Below the pieces are notes generated by a model that was not told the DNA's origin, searched no databases, and was given only the letters and a program-made list of their open reading frames with translations. From Tragulus kanchil (lineage: Eukaryota; Chordata; Mammalia; Artiodactyla; Tragulidae), in assembly GCA_022376925.1 (NCBI GenBank), contig JAIOJX010000030.1, positions 172,727,298 to 172,791,297 of the forward strand: a stretch of DNA of 64,000 bases, read 5' to 3'. Below are positions 1 through 12,227 of this stretch, in pieces. How positions within the stretch are numbered: position 1 is the stretch's first letter; every line of letters starts with the position of its first letter. Both the position numbers and the translations under genes were made by a program.

Positions 1-160
1 ACCGCGATGGGAGGCCCACAGGAGCCAAAGAATGAAGACGAATGAAAATAGAGAAATGGAGGACCAATAGAAGTGGCCCGCCCACTTCCTTCCCTCCCCA
101 ACCTGACCCTCGCCCAAAGTAAATAAATAAATAAATCTTAAAAAAAAAAAAAAAAGAAAG
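1..160 (+). mobile_element. CHR-type tRNA-Glu SINE, 3' part, cut by window edge
   Basis: The window opens inside a SINE. The text runs from the gaggcccacaggagccaaag block through the accaatagaagtggcccgcc block and a C-rich stretch into (taaa)n and poly(A). The same 3' end appears, reversed, at 14226-14587 and 63611-63941, so this is the long CHR subfamily in plus orientation. The tRNA-like head lies upstream of the window. Confidence 0.85.
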
Positions 161-175
161 AAAAGAAGAATGGGT

Positions 176-610
176 AAAGATGTGGTATATATATACAGTG
201 AATTATTATTCAGCCATTAAAAAAATAATAATAATAATGCCATTTGCAGTGACGTGGATAGAGATTGTCATACTAACTACATGAGACAGAGAAAGACAAA
301 TATCTTATGATGTCACTTATATGTGAAACCTAAAAAATAGTACAAATGAACATATTTAGAAAACAAAAATTGAGTCACAGATGTAGAAAACAAACTTAAG
401 GTTATTAAACTGGTGATAAACTGGGAGATTGGGATTGACACTGACACATTAATATGAAAAAACATATAATTAATAAGAATGCACTGTACAGCACAGGGAA
501 CTCTACTCAACACTCTGATGACCTATATTAGAAAAGAAGCCAGAAAAGTCACCTTGCTGTTCAGCAAAAACACAACATTGTCTATCAACTATACTTCAAT
601 AAAGATTAAT
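176..610 (+). mobile_element. L1 LINE 3' end fragment
   Basis: The text follows the order of an artiodactyl L1 3' end: attattcagccattaaaa, then an A-rich ORF2 tail with gccatttgcag and gacgtggatagagatt, then the UTR words gcacagggaactctactcaa and atcaactatacttcaataaa at 585-605. Only the last ~430 bp are present. The coding frame is broken, so it is a 5'-truncated dead copy. Confidence 0.85.
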
Positions 611-689
611 TTTCAAGAAAGTGAAACAGACACATAAATTGGGGTACATTCATGTAAATGTTATTTAATTAATGAATGAATGCTATTTG

Positions 690-890
690 AGAATAATAAT
701 AACAATGATAACATGCCCACTGCAATACAATGCAAAGAATTTGTATATACCACAAAAGCATCTGCCGAGCCTCATTTTGGCCTTTACATCTGTCTCAACT
801 ATTGATATACATTATGCTCCATTTTCCAAAAGAGCAAAGTAAGGCTCTAGGTGCCAGGAGCAGGACACAGAGAACCTAAAAGTGGAAAAA
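690..890 (+). mobile_element. possible MIR SINE fragment
   Basis: The stretch has a weak MIR-like order: a 'ctcattt ... catctgtctcaac' part, then 'ctccattttccaaaagagcaaagtaaggctc', which resembles the MIR 'cattttacagatgaggaaactgaggc' region. Divergence is high, so this could be chance. Confidence 0.3.
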
Positions 891-1304
891 CCACTTCCAG
901 AGAAGGCTCTACTTCCAGGACCAGCTTCCCCTGAAAGGCTCCAACAGTACATCACCCTGTTGCAGATGCAGAGACTGGCCACTGAGTGCCCCCTTCCTCC
1001 TTGCACCAGAAATGACTTGCTTGTCCAACTAAGAATGTGATTTCCTAGCAGCCTCACTGTTGGCTTCATCAGGATCCCCCTCAGCTTTTGAGCTGAGTTC
1101 AAATTTTGTTGGGTGCCAGTGACTGCACAAATGGGTGGCACACCCCCATTTCTGCTGGGCATAAGTTGCTTCTAGACACCTGCCTTTGCTCCAGGGTTTC
1201 CCGACTGGCAGAGACTGTCTCTGACCTAAGCCCCAGATGATGGCTTCACCTACCCGTTCCTGTCTCCGCTCTCTTAGTCCCACACGTTCCTCTATAATAG
1301 ATCT
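891..1304. other. no recognised feature
   Basis: Moderately GC-rich unique sequence. Frames of 84-116 codons cross it on the minus strand, but I recognise no protein domain, splice-site arrangement or repeat family. Confidence 0.5.
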
Positions 1305-1799
1305 TCTGCACTACTATCTTCATCCCAATCCCAACCAGAAAATGCCAACAGATGATACCCAAGGGATCCGAGGGTGGCACTGAACAGAAAGCAAGTGCAT
1401 CTGAAGGACCTCACCAGATATGCTTTATCATGTATTCCTGGCCAACTCTGCAAAAAAGGATGTTTTTCTCTTCTTCTTCTTCACCTCATTTCTGCTTTCT
1501 TTCAGAAGACTTACGGACAAAAATAATCAAAACTCCCTCACTGTGGAAAACTCCAGGGCTACAGAAGTTTGAGGAAGAGGCTACACAGTCAAAAATCTAA
1601 TTCAGAGAAAAGTCACAGGAGTCTTTTAATAATTGAGTGCCTTTCTGCCCTGGGATGCCAAACACACTTCAAAAGGAAAAGGTACTGCATGTTCTGACAT
1701 CAGTGAGGTGAGAAAACATCATTTAATACAACCTACATATCTCTTGGAAGTTTGTGCTGATAGTAAGAGTCTCTTTTACAAATTTAGCTGGAAAAGATG

Positions 1800-1932
1800 A
1801 CAGACACATTTAAACACCTCAACTATAAAAGAGACAATAATACTTGTTAGTTATGTGAGGATTAAACAAGAAAATACACTTTAAAAGCTTTGTATAATGT
1901 TCAATAAGCATTACTTGCTATTATTATTTTAC
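1800..1932 (-). mobile_element. MIR SINE fragment (D1 copy 1)
   Basis: In the given orientation it reads like reversed MIR: 'cacctcaactataaaagagacaataatact', then 'gtgaggattaaacaag', then 'gttcaataagcattacttgctattatt', which is the familiar MIR end about lowest exponent and 'ctcaataaatg'. Confidence 0.5.
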
Positions 1933-2892
1933 ACTAAAGAAGTGAAATAAAAATTGTCCTTTAAAAATCAGATTTTTAGGTTTGACTTTCATTTTTTAGT
2001 AAAACGTCTGTGAAGGCTTCTTTAGAAGTTAAAGCTTTAGCTTTATTCAGTGTCTTTTCCCTTCACTGTTTTAAGAGGTTTCTTAACACATTCTGTCTCC
2101 ATTAAGTGAATGAATGAATGAAAATATGCAATGAAAAAAGCAGAATATGGAGTTAAATATACATTAACTCAAATATATATGGAAACCAGTATTCATTTGT
2201 CTAAAATGTATTTAAGTTAAACATTTTACAATGCATAATCCTGAACTAGATTTTTTTTTTTTTTTTCCTTTGGAATAATCAGTAAAACTTCAGTTGGGCC
2301 TAAGGATAAAGTACTAGTAATGTAGCCAATGCCAGTATCTGGATTTCGATGGTGATGCTGAACTTTTGTAGGAGAAATGTTCTTGTTTGGGAGATATATG
2401 CTAAAAATATTCAGGGCTCATGGGCATTATGAGGCCAACCCATTTTCTGCACTACTATCTTCATCCCAATCCCAACCAGCAAGTGATTCCTTTCAGAAGG
2501 ACCTCACCAGATATGCTTTATCATGTATTCCTGGCCAACTCTGCAAAAAAGGATGTTTTTCTCTTCTTCTTCTTCACCTCATTTCTGCTTTCTTTCAGAA
2601 GACTTACGGACAAAAATAATCAAAACTCCCTCACTGTGGAAAACTCCAGGGCTACAGAAGTTTGAGGAAGAGGCTACACAGTCAAAAATCTAATTCAGAG
2701 AAAAGTCACAGGAGTCTTTTAATAATTGAGTGCCTTTCTGCCCTGGGATGCCAAACACACTTCAAAAGGAAAAGGTACTGCATGTTCTGACATCAGTGAG
2801 GTGAGAAAACATCATTTAATACAACCTACATATCTCTTGGAAGTTTGTGCTGATAGTAAGAGTCTCTTTTACAAATTTAGCTGGAAAAGATG

Positions 2893-3025
2893 ACAGACAC
2901 ATTTAAACACCTCAACTATAAAAGAGACAATAATACTTGTTAGTTATGTGAGGATTAAACAAGAAAATACACTTTAAAAGCTTTGTATAATGTTCAATAA
3001 GCATTACTTGCTATTATTATTTTAC
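2893..3025 (-). mobile_element. MIR SINE fragment (D1 copy 2)
   Basis: The same element as at 1800-1932, displaced by 1093 bases. It is not an independent insertion. Confidence 0.5.
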
Positions 3026-3539
3026 ACTAAAGAAGTGAAATAAAAATTGTCCTTTAAAAATCAGATTTTTAGGTTTGACTTTCATTTTTTAGTAAAACGT
3101 CTGTGAAGGCTTCTTTAGAAGTTAAAGCTTTAGCTTTATTCAGTGTCTTTTCCCTTCACTGTTTTAAGAGGTTTCTTAACACATTCTGTCTCCATTAAGT
3201 GAATGAATGAATGAAAATATGCAATGAAAAAAGCAGAATATGGAGTTAAATATACATTAACTCAAATATATATGGAAACCAGTATTCATTTGTCTAAAAT
3301 GTATTTAAGTTAAACATTTTACAATGCATAATCCTGAACTAGATTTTTTTTTTTTTTTTCCTTTGGAATAATCAGTAAAACTTCAGTTGGGCCTAAGGAT
3401 AAAGTACTAGTAATGTAGCCAATGCCAGTATCTGGATTTCGATGGTGATGCTGAACTTTTGTAGGAGAAATGTTCTTGTTTGGGAGATATATGCTAAAAA
3501 TATTCAGGGCTCATGGGCATTATGAGGCCAACCCATTTT

Positions 3540-4287
3540 CAAATGGTTCTGAAGAAAAAAATTTTCTTTAAACTTTTTAAGTTTGTAATTGTTTCAAAAC
3601 AATAAAAGTTTGAAATATCCACTCCATTTTTCTTTCTTTTTTTTTTTGATGCATATGGCTTGAAGTCAATGTTTTCTAAAATATGCATACTGATTAGGAC
3701 CAATTAAAGTGTTTTACTGTTGTTTTTGAAGTTTATTTGTTCTAAATTCAAGCGTTGAAGACAAAATATTAAGTTTGAACCCAGTGATTTAGCTGAGAGA
3801 CCTGGCTAACTCTGGTTTGACAGATTATCAGTTGCTAATTATACTAATGCTAGATCCAACCTGTAGATCAGAAGGCAAGCTCTTGGAGCTGGTGTCAGAG
3901 GGCAAGCTGGGTTTCTGAGACCGGAAGATGCCTTGATTCCTTGCTGGCTAGGGACCAGGCAGAAGAGAGGAAATTTCTCTCTTGGAAGATGCATCCAGAA
4001 TTGTCATTTTACAAAAAGAGGTACTCTCCAGCCTAGCTGTCTTCTCAGCGTGGGGAGAGTTGGGGGACTGCCTATTGTGCTTCTTCTTACTTCAGACAGG
4101 AGGAAACTTCTTCCATTTCTTAGGAAGGGATGCTTGCATTTCTGCTTTACACTACCTGAAGGTGGCTCTGAGAAAGTGAGAGCTGCCCAGTCATAGCCAG
4201 CATTCGCTTTTGCTGCCAAACTTCTGGTGCTTTAGGGAATGCCATGAGCAAAACCTGTTTGAGGACAGGGACCATCTGTGCCCCCAA
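3540..4287. other. no recognised feature
   Basis: AT-rich sequence with a T-run near 3638, then a more balanced segment. Short overlapping frames of up to 87 codons occur on both strands without recognisable domains. Confidence 0.5.
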
Positions 4288-4589
4288 CCAACTATCATTA
4301 GCTTCTTGCTCCAAAGACTCAGGATGGGTTAGGATTGTCAACTTTCCAAGAAAAGCAGTGGTCAGGGTAAGTCATAGTAGTGCTTCAGAGATTCTCTAGG
4401 AACGATCAAGAACTGGAGAATCTGCTTTTATCCAATCCATTCAGTAATTCACACATGACTTACTGTGCCAGGACAGAAAACCAGGGCTTACACAATGTAT
4501 GACACCCCAAGCTCCTTATAATGTCCTGGGTAAGGCTTGAGCCGCAGTGGTAGATTTATAAGTCTTGAGTCTATGTTCATGAATTCACT

Positions 4590-4745
4590 AACTGTTCACT
4601 AACTGTGACCTCGGGAAGTTTACTAAACCTCTGTGAGGAGTCAGTGTCGTCATCTATACAATGGAGCTAATGGTGACTACCCTCCATGGCTATTTCAAAG
4701 ATGAAAACATTATGTGCACAAATATTTCTACAAACTGCCAAAGGG
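4590..4745 (-). mobile_element. MIR SINE (D2 copy 1)
   Basis: Reversed MIR core words in order: ctgtgacctcgggaagttta, then acctctgtgaggagtcagtg, then 'catctatacaatggagctaatggtgac'. These match the usual 'tgtgaccttgggcaagtt ... cctcatctgtaaaatggg' pattern. Confidence 0.65.
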
Positions 4746-5339
4746 CCATACTCATTTATAAGATGACCTACTTTATTTAGGCAGGAATATATAATTCTTA
4801 TGACATTATTATAACATATGACCTTACCCTGCTCTGATGGGGCCAACGGTTAAAACTACAAATTTCAGAAATTTAGAAACAAAAGCCACCACAACAAAGG
4901 GGTTGTACTTTAAACTTTTAATTATCAGGTCACCCGAAACCAAAACTCTCTAGTCTGTGGTATTTACTGATTTCAGTGGTTTAAGTACCCACCACAATCA
5001 ATTTCAAGTTACCAACATGCCATCAGTGACACTGGAGTTGAGCAGAGATGGAAGAAGTTGCCAACAATTAATCTTTGGTACCTTTTATATATAAATTGGA
5101 TTTTTTGTATACTCAAGAAAACTGATAGCCTGGGCCCGTATCTCACCTAACAGTAAGCATTTCTTGGTGACTGTGTGGCTTATGTAGCAGGATTAGACTT
5201 TCTTCTCTGGGACACTTTTCTTGACGGCTCATAAGACAGGAGACGAACCTTTTAAGTCAGCCTGTACCTTTTATTTTTTCTCCCAAGTAAAACAGTTGTT
5301 TAATTCGGCAGTTCTTTTTCTTTCCAACTCTTTCTCAGG

Positions 5340-5440
5340 CGGTAGTGCTGGTTTACTCACTAAGTCATGTCCGACTCTGTCCATGGGATTTCCCAGGCAA
5401 GGGTATTGGAGTGGGTTGCCATTTCCTTCTCCACAGACTG
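5340..5440 (-). mobile_element. Bov-A SINE fragment (D2 copy 1)
   Basis: Read in reverse, this has ggagaaggaaatggcaaccc, then the cactccaatacccttgcc word, then 'tcccatggacagagtcggacatgac'. This is the ruminant Bov-A unit without a tRNA-like head. It is a strong marker of ruminant DNA. Confidence 0.88.
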
Positions 5441-5761
5441 GATGCTGACCCAATAAAAACCAACTATCATTAGCTTCTTGCTCCAAAGACTCAGGATGGG
5501 TTAGGATTGTCAACTTTCCAAGAAAAGCAGTGGTCAGGGTAAGTCATAGTAGTGCTTCAGAGATTCTCTAGGAACGATCAAGAACTGGAGAATCTGCTTT
5601 TATCCAATCCATTCAGTAATTCACACATGACTTACTGTGCCAGGACAGAAAACCAGGGCTTACACAATGTATGACACCCCAAGCTCCTTATAATGTCCTG
5701 GGTAAGGCTTGAGCCGCAGTGGTAGATTTATAAGTCTTGAGTCTATGTTCATGAATTCACT

Positions 5762-5917
5762 AACTGTTCACTAACTGTGACCTCGGGAAGTTTACTAAAC
5801 CTCTGTGAGGAGTCAGTGTCGTCATCTATACAATGGAGCTAATGGTGACTACCCTCCATGGCTATTTCAAAGATGAAAACATTATGTGCACAAATATTTC
5901 TACAAACTGCCAAAGGG
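5762..5917 (-). mobile_element. MIR SINE (D2 copy 2)
   Basis: The second image of the MIR at 4590-4745, offset by 1172. Confidence 0.65.
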
Positions 5918-6515
5918 CCATACTCATTTATAAGATGACCTACTTTATTTAGGCAGGAATATATAATTCTTATGACATTATTATAACATATGACCTTACC
6001 CTGCTCTGATGGGGCCAACGGTTAAAACTACAAATTTCAGAAATTTAGAAACAAAAGCCACCACAACAAAGGGGTTGTACTTTAAACTTTTAATTATCAG
6101 GTCACCCGAAACCAAAACTCTCTAGTCTGTGGTATTTACTGATTTCAGTGGTTTAAGTACCCACCACAATCAATTTCAAGTTACCAACATGCCATCAGTG
6201 ACACTGGAGTTGAGCAGAGATGGAAGAAGTTGCCAACAATTAATCTTTGGTACCTTTTATATATAAATTGGATTTTTTGTATACTCAAGAAAACTGATAG
6301 CCTGGGCCCGTATCTCACCTAACAGTAAGCATTTCTTGGTGACTGTGTGGCTTATGTAGCAGGATTAGACTTTCTTCTCTGGGACACTTTTCTTGACGGC
6401 TCATAAGACAGGAGACGAACCTTTTAAGTCAGCCTGTACCTTTTATTTTTTTTCTCCCAAGTAAAAACAGTTGTTTAATACGCCAGTTCATTTTCTTTCC
6501 AACTCTTTCTCAGGC

Positions 6516-6616
6516 GGTAGTGCTGGTTTACTCACTAAGTCATGTCCGACTCTGTCCATGGGATTTCCCAGGCAAGGGTATTGGAGTGGGTTGCCATTTC
6601 CTTCTCCACAGACTGT
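6516..6616 (-). mobile_element. Bov-A SINE fragment (D2 copy 2)
   Basis: The second image of the Bov-A fragment at 5340-5440. The SINE body is unchanged between the copies. The sequence just outside it differs in run lengths. Confidence 0.88.
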
Positions 6617-6871
6617 ACCTCTTGATGCTGCAATAAAAACCTACACTGAGCTAAAGGAACCTAAAAATCTTAGCTATTTCTTTAAATAGAGAAGAGGACA
6701 AAGTAAATAATGAGAACAAACTATCCCAATTAATGATCCTAAAAATGTGGCTAATATAAGAATTGTGTATTTTTAGCTAGATGTTGTGGCTCGCATGTTA
6801 ATGATCCCTTTTCATTTCATTAACAAGACAGTGAAAGAGGTTATTATATCCATGTTGGAGATGTATACCCT

Positions 6872-7292
6872 GTGTTATGGGTTGAACTGTGTCCTTACCA
6901 AACAATAAGTCCAAATACCAGAGAATGTACTTAGCAATAAGGTCTTTAAAAAAGGAAATAAAATGAAGAAAGGATCACTAAGGTAGGTCCTGATCCACTA
7001 GTGATTGGTGAGGAAATGTAGACACAAAGACAGACAGATGTACATAAAGAAGATGACTGAAGAGACACAGGGAAAAGATGATAGCCAAATAATATGGAAG
7101 GCTACCAGAAGCTGGGAGAAAAGCATAGTATACACACTTCTCCAGGCCTTTCAGAGGGAGTATGGCCCTGCCTGCCAGCATTTAGATTTTATTTAGATTT
7201 CTGGAATACAGAGCATGAAACAATATATTTCTGGTATTCTAATCCCCACAGCTTGCAGTTCTTTGTTAGGGTAGCCACAGGAAAATAACACA
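6872..7292 (+). mobile_element. MaLR/MLT1-like solo LTR, old and degraded
   Basis: The order of words is that of an old mammalian LTR of the ERVL-MaLR group: 'gttatgggttgaactgtgtcc', aggtctttaaaaaagg, ggtcctgatccactagtgat, gaagagacacagggaaaaga, cagcttgcagttctttgtta, then ggtagccacaggaaaataac. No internal viral genes are adjacent. It is a non-coding solo LTR relic. The exact subfamily is uncertain. Its right part (from 7164) is repeated in D3. Confidence 0.6.
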
Positions 7293-7924
7293 CTAAGTTT
7301 CAGTGAGAATACACAGATGGGCTTAACGCATAGAGCTATCAAATGCTCCGCTCGATTGACATGAATTTATTTGTTTGTTTTTAACAATTATCAATCCCCA
7401 CATCTTCCTACCCTCCCCCCCTTTCTCACCCAGAGACTGATTGAATCACTTGGTGGCGCATTAACAGGGGATTGATTCCAAGGCACTTGCAGGATTTAGA
7501 ACCCCTATACAAAGTGACAGAATGCAGATTTCATCCCAGGTCTGTCTGCACTCCACACCTGTCATCAAGACAATGCACTGACATCGAAAATTTTACACAG
7601 GAAACATGAGTTTTTCTTTTACATTTGCTCTACAACAGTATTAGACACTGTCCATTCTAACTGATTGCATAGCCCACCCCCAAAATGGTATCCCTCTCCA
7701 ATGAACACCCAAAATGTAACAATTTCTAATATACAGCTACATAAACTCACTTTAACTTCTGTAAAAAAGTGAGAAGACATATGTATCTAACAATAGAATC
7801 ATCTAGTTACAGGGTGTCAAAGAGAGCTTATTATGGTTCAGCATATAAACAACGCCTGTGGTGATTACTAGTATTGGCTGAAGGTCATTAAAATCCTCTA
7901 GTGACTGTGCTATAGCACGCTCAC

Positions 7925-8105
7925 ATACCTGGTGTTATTTAATCAATTTTAATTTCCATCATAATTTTGCTAGTTATTATCATTCTTCCTTACAGGTCAG
8001 ACACCTGAAGCTGAAAGCGGTTAAGCCTCATTGCCAAGAGTCACATAAGTTTATAAATGACAAAACCAACATTGACACCCCAGTGAAAATCCTGTTCTGG
8101 CTATA
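7925..8105 (+). mobile_element. MIR SINE (D3 copy 1)
   Basis: Plus-orientation MIR order: tggtgttatttaatcaattt, ttacaggtcagacacctgaa, gcggttaagcctcattgcca, then gagtcacataagtttataaa. The text matches 'ttacagatgaggaaactgaggc ... aagtcacacagctagtaagt' with typical old divergence. Confidence 0.6.
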
Positions 8106-9048
8106 GCATCTGGGCTGTGTACTTTTTAACAACTACAGAAACTCTTTTGCTTTACTGATCAGTTACTGTCACTGTTTCAATCTCTGACTGTGTCACCTTC
8201 CTCTCTGACAAGGCTGGAACTTTCTAATAGACTGTTTTATCACACGTTAAAAAATGGGTTTCAATTTTCAAAGATGTCTTTGAAAGGGGCCCTGCCTGCC
8301 AGCATTTAGATTTTATTTAGATTTCTGGAATACAGAGCATGAAACAATATATTTCTGGTATTCTAATCCCCACAGCTTGCAGTTCTTTGTTAGGGTAGCC
8401 ACAGGAAAATAACACACTAAGTTTCAGTGAGAATACACAGATGGGCTTAACGCATAGAGCTATCAAATGCTCCGCTCGATTGACATGAATTTATTTGTTT
8501 GTTTTTAACAATTATCAATCCCCACATCTTCCTACCCTCCCCCCCTTTCTCACCCAGAGACTGATTGAATCACTTGGTGGCGCATTAACAGGGGATTGAT
8601 TCCAAGGCACTTGCAGGATTTAGAACCCCTATACAAAGTGACAGAATGCAGATTTCATCCCAGGTCTGTCTGCACTCCACACCTGTCATCAAGACAATGC
8701 ACTGACATCGAAAATTTTACACAGGAAACATGAGTTTTTCTTTTACATTTGCTCTACAACAGTATTAGACACTGTCCATTCTAACTGATTGCATAGCCCA
8801 CCCCCAAAATGGTATCCCTCTCCAATGAACACCCAAAATGTAACAATTTCTAATATACAGCTACATAAACTCACTTTAACTTCTGTAAAAAAGTGAGAAG
8901 ACATATGTATCTAACAATAGAATCATCTAGTTACAGGGTGTCAAAGAGAGCTTATTATGGTTCAGCATATAAACAACGCCTGTGGTGATTACTAGTATTG
9001 GCTGAAGGTCATTAAAATCCTCTAGTGACTGTGCTATAGCACGCTCAC

Positions 9049-9229
9049 ATACCTGGTGTTATTTAATCAATTTTAATTTCCATCATAATTTTGCTAGTTA
9101 TTATCATTCTTCCTTACAGGTCAGACACCTGAAGCTGAAAGCGGTTAAGCCTCATTGCCAAGAGTCACATAAGTTTATAAATGACAAAACCAACATTGAC
9201 ACCCCAGTGAAAATCCTGTTCTGGCTATA
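9049..9229 (+). mobile_element. MIR SINE (D3 copy 2)
   Basis: The second image of the MIR at 7925-8105, offset by 1124. Confidence 0.6.
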
Positions 9230-9446
9230 GCATCTGGGCTGTGTACTTTTTAACAACTACAGAAACTCTTTTGCTTTACTGATCAGTTACTGTCACTGTT
9301 TCAATCTCTGACTGTGTCACCTTCCTCTCTGACAAGGCTGGAACTTTCTAATAGACTGTTTTATCACACGTTAAAAAATGGGTTTCAATTTTCAAAGATG
9401 TCTTTGCAATGAGGATAGGAAGACAGGGAAATGGGTATACAAATGC

Positions 9447-9511
9447 AGTTTTTAAAATTCAAGTATAGTTGATTTACAATATTCTCTTAGTTTCAGGTGT
9501 ACAAACTCTCA
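9447..9511 (-). mobile_element. L1 3'-end scrap, minus orientation
   Basis: The words attcaagtatagttgattta, caatattctcttagtttcag and gtgtacaa are the reverse complement of the L1 end seen at 585-605 (atcaactatacttcaataaa). Only about 65 bp remain. Confidence 0.7.
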
Positions 9512-10579
9512 ACTGAACCCAGCCTAACAAGCAATCTCTAGAAAGTTCACCAATCAGTAGAATCTGGCTCTGCCCTCCTAGCATAAGAAATACACACTCC
9601 GAAAATCAGGATCTCCCATGAGTAGCTGGAGTCCCCAGAAAATTCCCTACTTAGAAGCTCTCTGTGTTGCTAGTCCCACCTTGCATCCTTCCATTTTTAT
9701 CCCCCCACTTAAGGTTATTCTCTTTTGATCTGTAAAACAGTACAGCCAGTTACGCAGGAGGCTTATATTGGCACAACTCTTTCACCTCCTGCCTGCTCTA
9801 ATCATGTGGTCTGATAGAGGAGATTAAATGATGCCACTGAAATGCAAAGATTCTAGAAGCACAATTTCTTGATCTGGCTAGTACTGGTAGAATGACCGTA
9901 AATTCTTATCACCCTCAGAAGCACCTGGGTTGGGGGAAATCCTAAAGGGCACTTAATATAAATACCAAATCTATCAGTATTCCCTCTAAGGAGGGTCCTA
10001 AAAAATACTTCTCTTTCCAGGTCTGAAAATCCTTCAGAGCACCTTGGTGTAAATGATAGGGCTTGCTGACAAAGATAATCAAAACACTTTCTGTTCAGTG
10101 TGCACTGTGTTTACCACCTCCAGCGTGACCTGTTATTGGAAATACTCACAGTAGTTCAGCTTCCTTCCTCTCCCTGTCTGTTGCCAGCAGACCCTTCCAC
10201 CCATGCAAGCGGAACGCTGCTCATTTATTCTCTCCAGAAAGCACTGGAAAGTGGTTGTGCAGACAAAATTGGGTTGGGGAGGACACACAGCAGTTCAAGA
10301 TTTTAAATTTCAAAGCGACCTCCTTAGAATGCCTACCTGAGCTGTCAGGTGCGCTTTAGAGGCCTAAGTGAGAGGTGCTGCTGGTAAAATAAGAGGTGGA
10401 AGGTGCTGTCTGCAAGTCAAAGTCCTCGAATCCGAGAGAACCAGAATCCAGAATCGCGCTCCAGCAGTTTCCCTGTCCTCTCTGCTTCAGCTGTATAGCT
10501 TTCAATCCGCCCCTCCCAACTGGTAGAGGGCAGGCTCCCTCCCACCCCAGGGTCTTAGACCTCAGGTCCCACTGTGAAG
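9512..10579. other. no recognised feature
   Basis: Unique-looking sequence. Frames of 85 and 105 codons around 10356-10713 overlap on opposite strands. The plus one lacks an ATG start (GTG), and I see no domain. Nothing supports a gene. Confidence 0.5.
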
Positions 10580-10875
10580 ACCTTTCTTCAGCTATCTCTC
10601 TTCCAAGCGACACTTACTTGTATCCCTCTGATCTCAGCCAATACCTCACTCTGTCAATGAAGCCTTTTCAAAAAGACACACACCCCACCCTCATGCTTCA
10701 GAAGCTCACTTAACATTTTCCTTAGAGCTCTTACATTTGTGCTTACACGTGTGTGGGATAGTTTGATTTATACTGGTTTCCTTCATTAAATGATAGGATG
10801 CACACAAGCAGAGACATCTTCCCAGTTTCCAGCATATAGCAGACGCTCAGTAAATAAGCTGAATGAATAAATCAT
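10580..10875 (+). mobile_element. L2 LINE 3' end
   Basis: The order fits an L2 3' end: ccaatacctcactctgtcaa, then tgaagccttttcaaaaagac, cttagagctcttacatttgt, gatgcacacaagcagagaca, and finally 'cagcatatagcagacgctcagtaaataagctgaatgaat', the L2 'ctcaataaatgtttgttgaatgaa' ending. Confidence 0.65.
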
Positions 10876-11205
10876 CATGACATGTTAAAATCGGAAACAT
10901 CTCTCCCTCCAGATATTTCTTTGGCCCTCTTCTCATAATGTATGACTCCCCTCACCTCCATTAGCAAAACATCCCTATCTGATAATACATAGCGTGTAAC
11001 TTCACTTCAATATGACTTAAATTGACTAGCACATGAAATATCTGAAAATCTGTAGAAGAAAAATAATATTAAAAATAATTTGATCACTGTGAATGATTAT
11101 TATATATAAATGCACATATTTTTTGACAAACCTAATTATATACAGATAGACAAAGATCATATTATAGAGAATTGCTTTTTTCTTTTCTCCATCATGCCTC
11201 TTTTG
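10876..11205. other. no recognised feature
   Basis: AT-rich filler between L2 and CHR elements. No gene or repeat is recognised. Confidence 0.5.
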
Positions 11206-11419
11206 TTTTTATATTTATTTTCATCCATCTTTTTTATCCTTTGGCACGTGTGGGCCTCCCATTGCAGCAGCCTCTCTCAGTGCAGAGCACTGGCTCATAA
11301 TTGGACACGCAGGTCTAGACGCTCTGTGGCACGTGGGATCTTCCCGGGCCAGAGACTGAACTGGTGCCCCTTGCACTGGAAGGCAGACTCTTTAAACACT
11401 GGACCACCAGGGAAGTCCC
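11206..11419 (-). mobile_element. CHR-type tRNA-Glu SINE
   Basis: Reversed copy. The tail (tttttatatttattttcatc) is on the left and the tRNA-like head is on the right, ending ggaccaccagggaagtccc. The internal B-box region reads as reversed ggttcgatccc with changes (gagactgaactggtgcccc). It is diverged compared with 14226-14587 and is probably an older insertion. A 132-codon frame across it is SINE-derived. Confidence 0.88.
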
Positions 11420-12227
11420 ATACTGTAGAGAATTTATGTTATTTTATAAAAGTAATACCATTCATAAAATCTTCCCAAATCGATATAGATATACATTCTG
11501 ATTTCTAATAAATGGTATTTCATTATAGGAACTAAGTTAAACCACCTCACTTTTCAGACTCTTGGGCTTTAAAAAATGGAATTAATGTCATACAATGGAA
11601 TACTACAAAACAATTAGAAATGTTCCCTTTTTTGGACTAAGTTTTATAAAATGAAATTAATCTGCTACAATGGAATATTAAGCAACAGACACAAACACAA
11701 CTGACACTTATATTGCACATAATTTATCATACCATTTAATATATTGCCTTTAAACAGAAACAAATTTTTATGAGTATATGGCTCTTGAGGGATTATTTTG
11801 GTAGTCATCCAAATAGTCACATTTAATGTAAATTAATTTATCAGTCACTTTACTCAATGCCACATAGATAAGAGTTGGTTCATAATCAAATTAGAGTATG
11901 AGGCCAATGGTAAAGGGAGATTGGAAGTAATTTTGAAGGTGGGAGATTAAATTTACATTCACTGGCAGTGGTACTAATTATAAAATGTGTCACCAACGTG
12001 TATTTTCATATGGAGCTTGAAGAACAGGTGAAAAAATTGAATAATAAACTTTCTCTGCCTCACAATTCTCAAAGGACAAGGTCCTAAATTAGAAAAAGTA
12101 AAATTTGAAATCAGATTAATGTCTTTTATATATAATAATTGAGACCTTTATAGAACTCCTACAAAGTAGGAATGACAGGCTTTATCATTCCATTTTTAAA
12201 GATACATTAAATGAGACTGAAAAATTG
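11420..12227. other. AT-rich sequence, no recognised feature
   Basis: High AT content with two similar phrases, 'aaaatggaattaatgtcatacaatggaa' and 'aaaatgaaattaatctgctacaatggaa', near 11573 and 11650. They may be scraps of L1 ends. No gene signal. Confidence 0.45.

Larger units (their letters stand above)
1305..3539. repeat. tandem duplication D1 (two copies, offset 1093)
   Basis: Copy 1 is 1305-2444 and copy 2 is 2445-3539. Both run from tctgcactactatcttcatc to gaggccaacccatttt, in direct orientation. From the ggacctcacc word onward (1407 and 2500) they match almost base for base. The left edge differs: copy 1 has about 65 bp (1339-1404) where copy 2 has about 17 unrelated bases. This looks like a seam between overlapping contigs. 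Confidence 0.93.
4288..6640. repeat. tandem duplication D2 (two copies, offset 1172-1180)
   Basis: Copy 1 is 4288-5460 and copy 2 is 5461-6640, both beginning with caactatcattagcttcttg. Small differences cluster near the right end: T-run and A-run lengths at about 5275 and 6450, and a gatgctgaccc versus tacctcttgatgctg change just before the seam. Confidence 0.93.
7164..9406. repeat. tandem duplication D3 (two copies, offset 1124)
   Basis: Copy 1 is 7164-8287 and copy 2 is 8288-9406, from ggccctgcctgccagcattt to caaagatgtctttg. The left edge falls inside the LTR at 6872-7292, so copy 2 carries only the LTR's last ~130 bp. I see no differences over most of the length. Confidence 0.94.

Noticed and set aside
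10356..10713. Overlapping 85- and 105-codon frames on opposite strands
   Set aside because: The plus frame starts at GTG and runs into an L2 3' end. Neither shows a domain.
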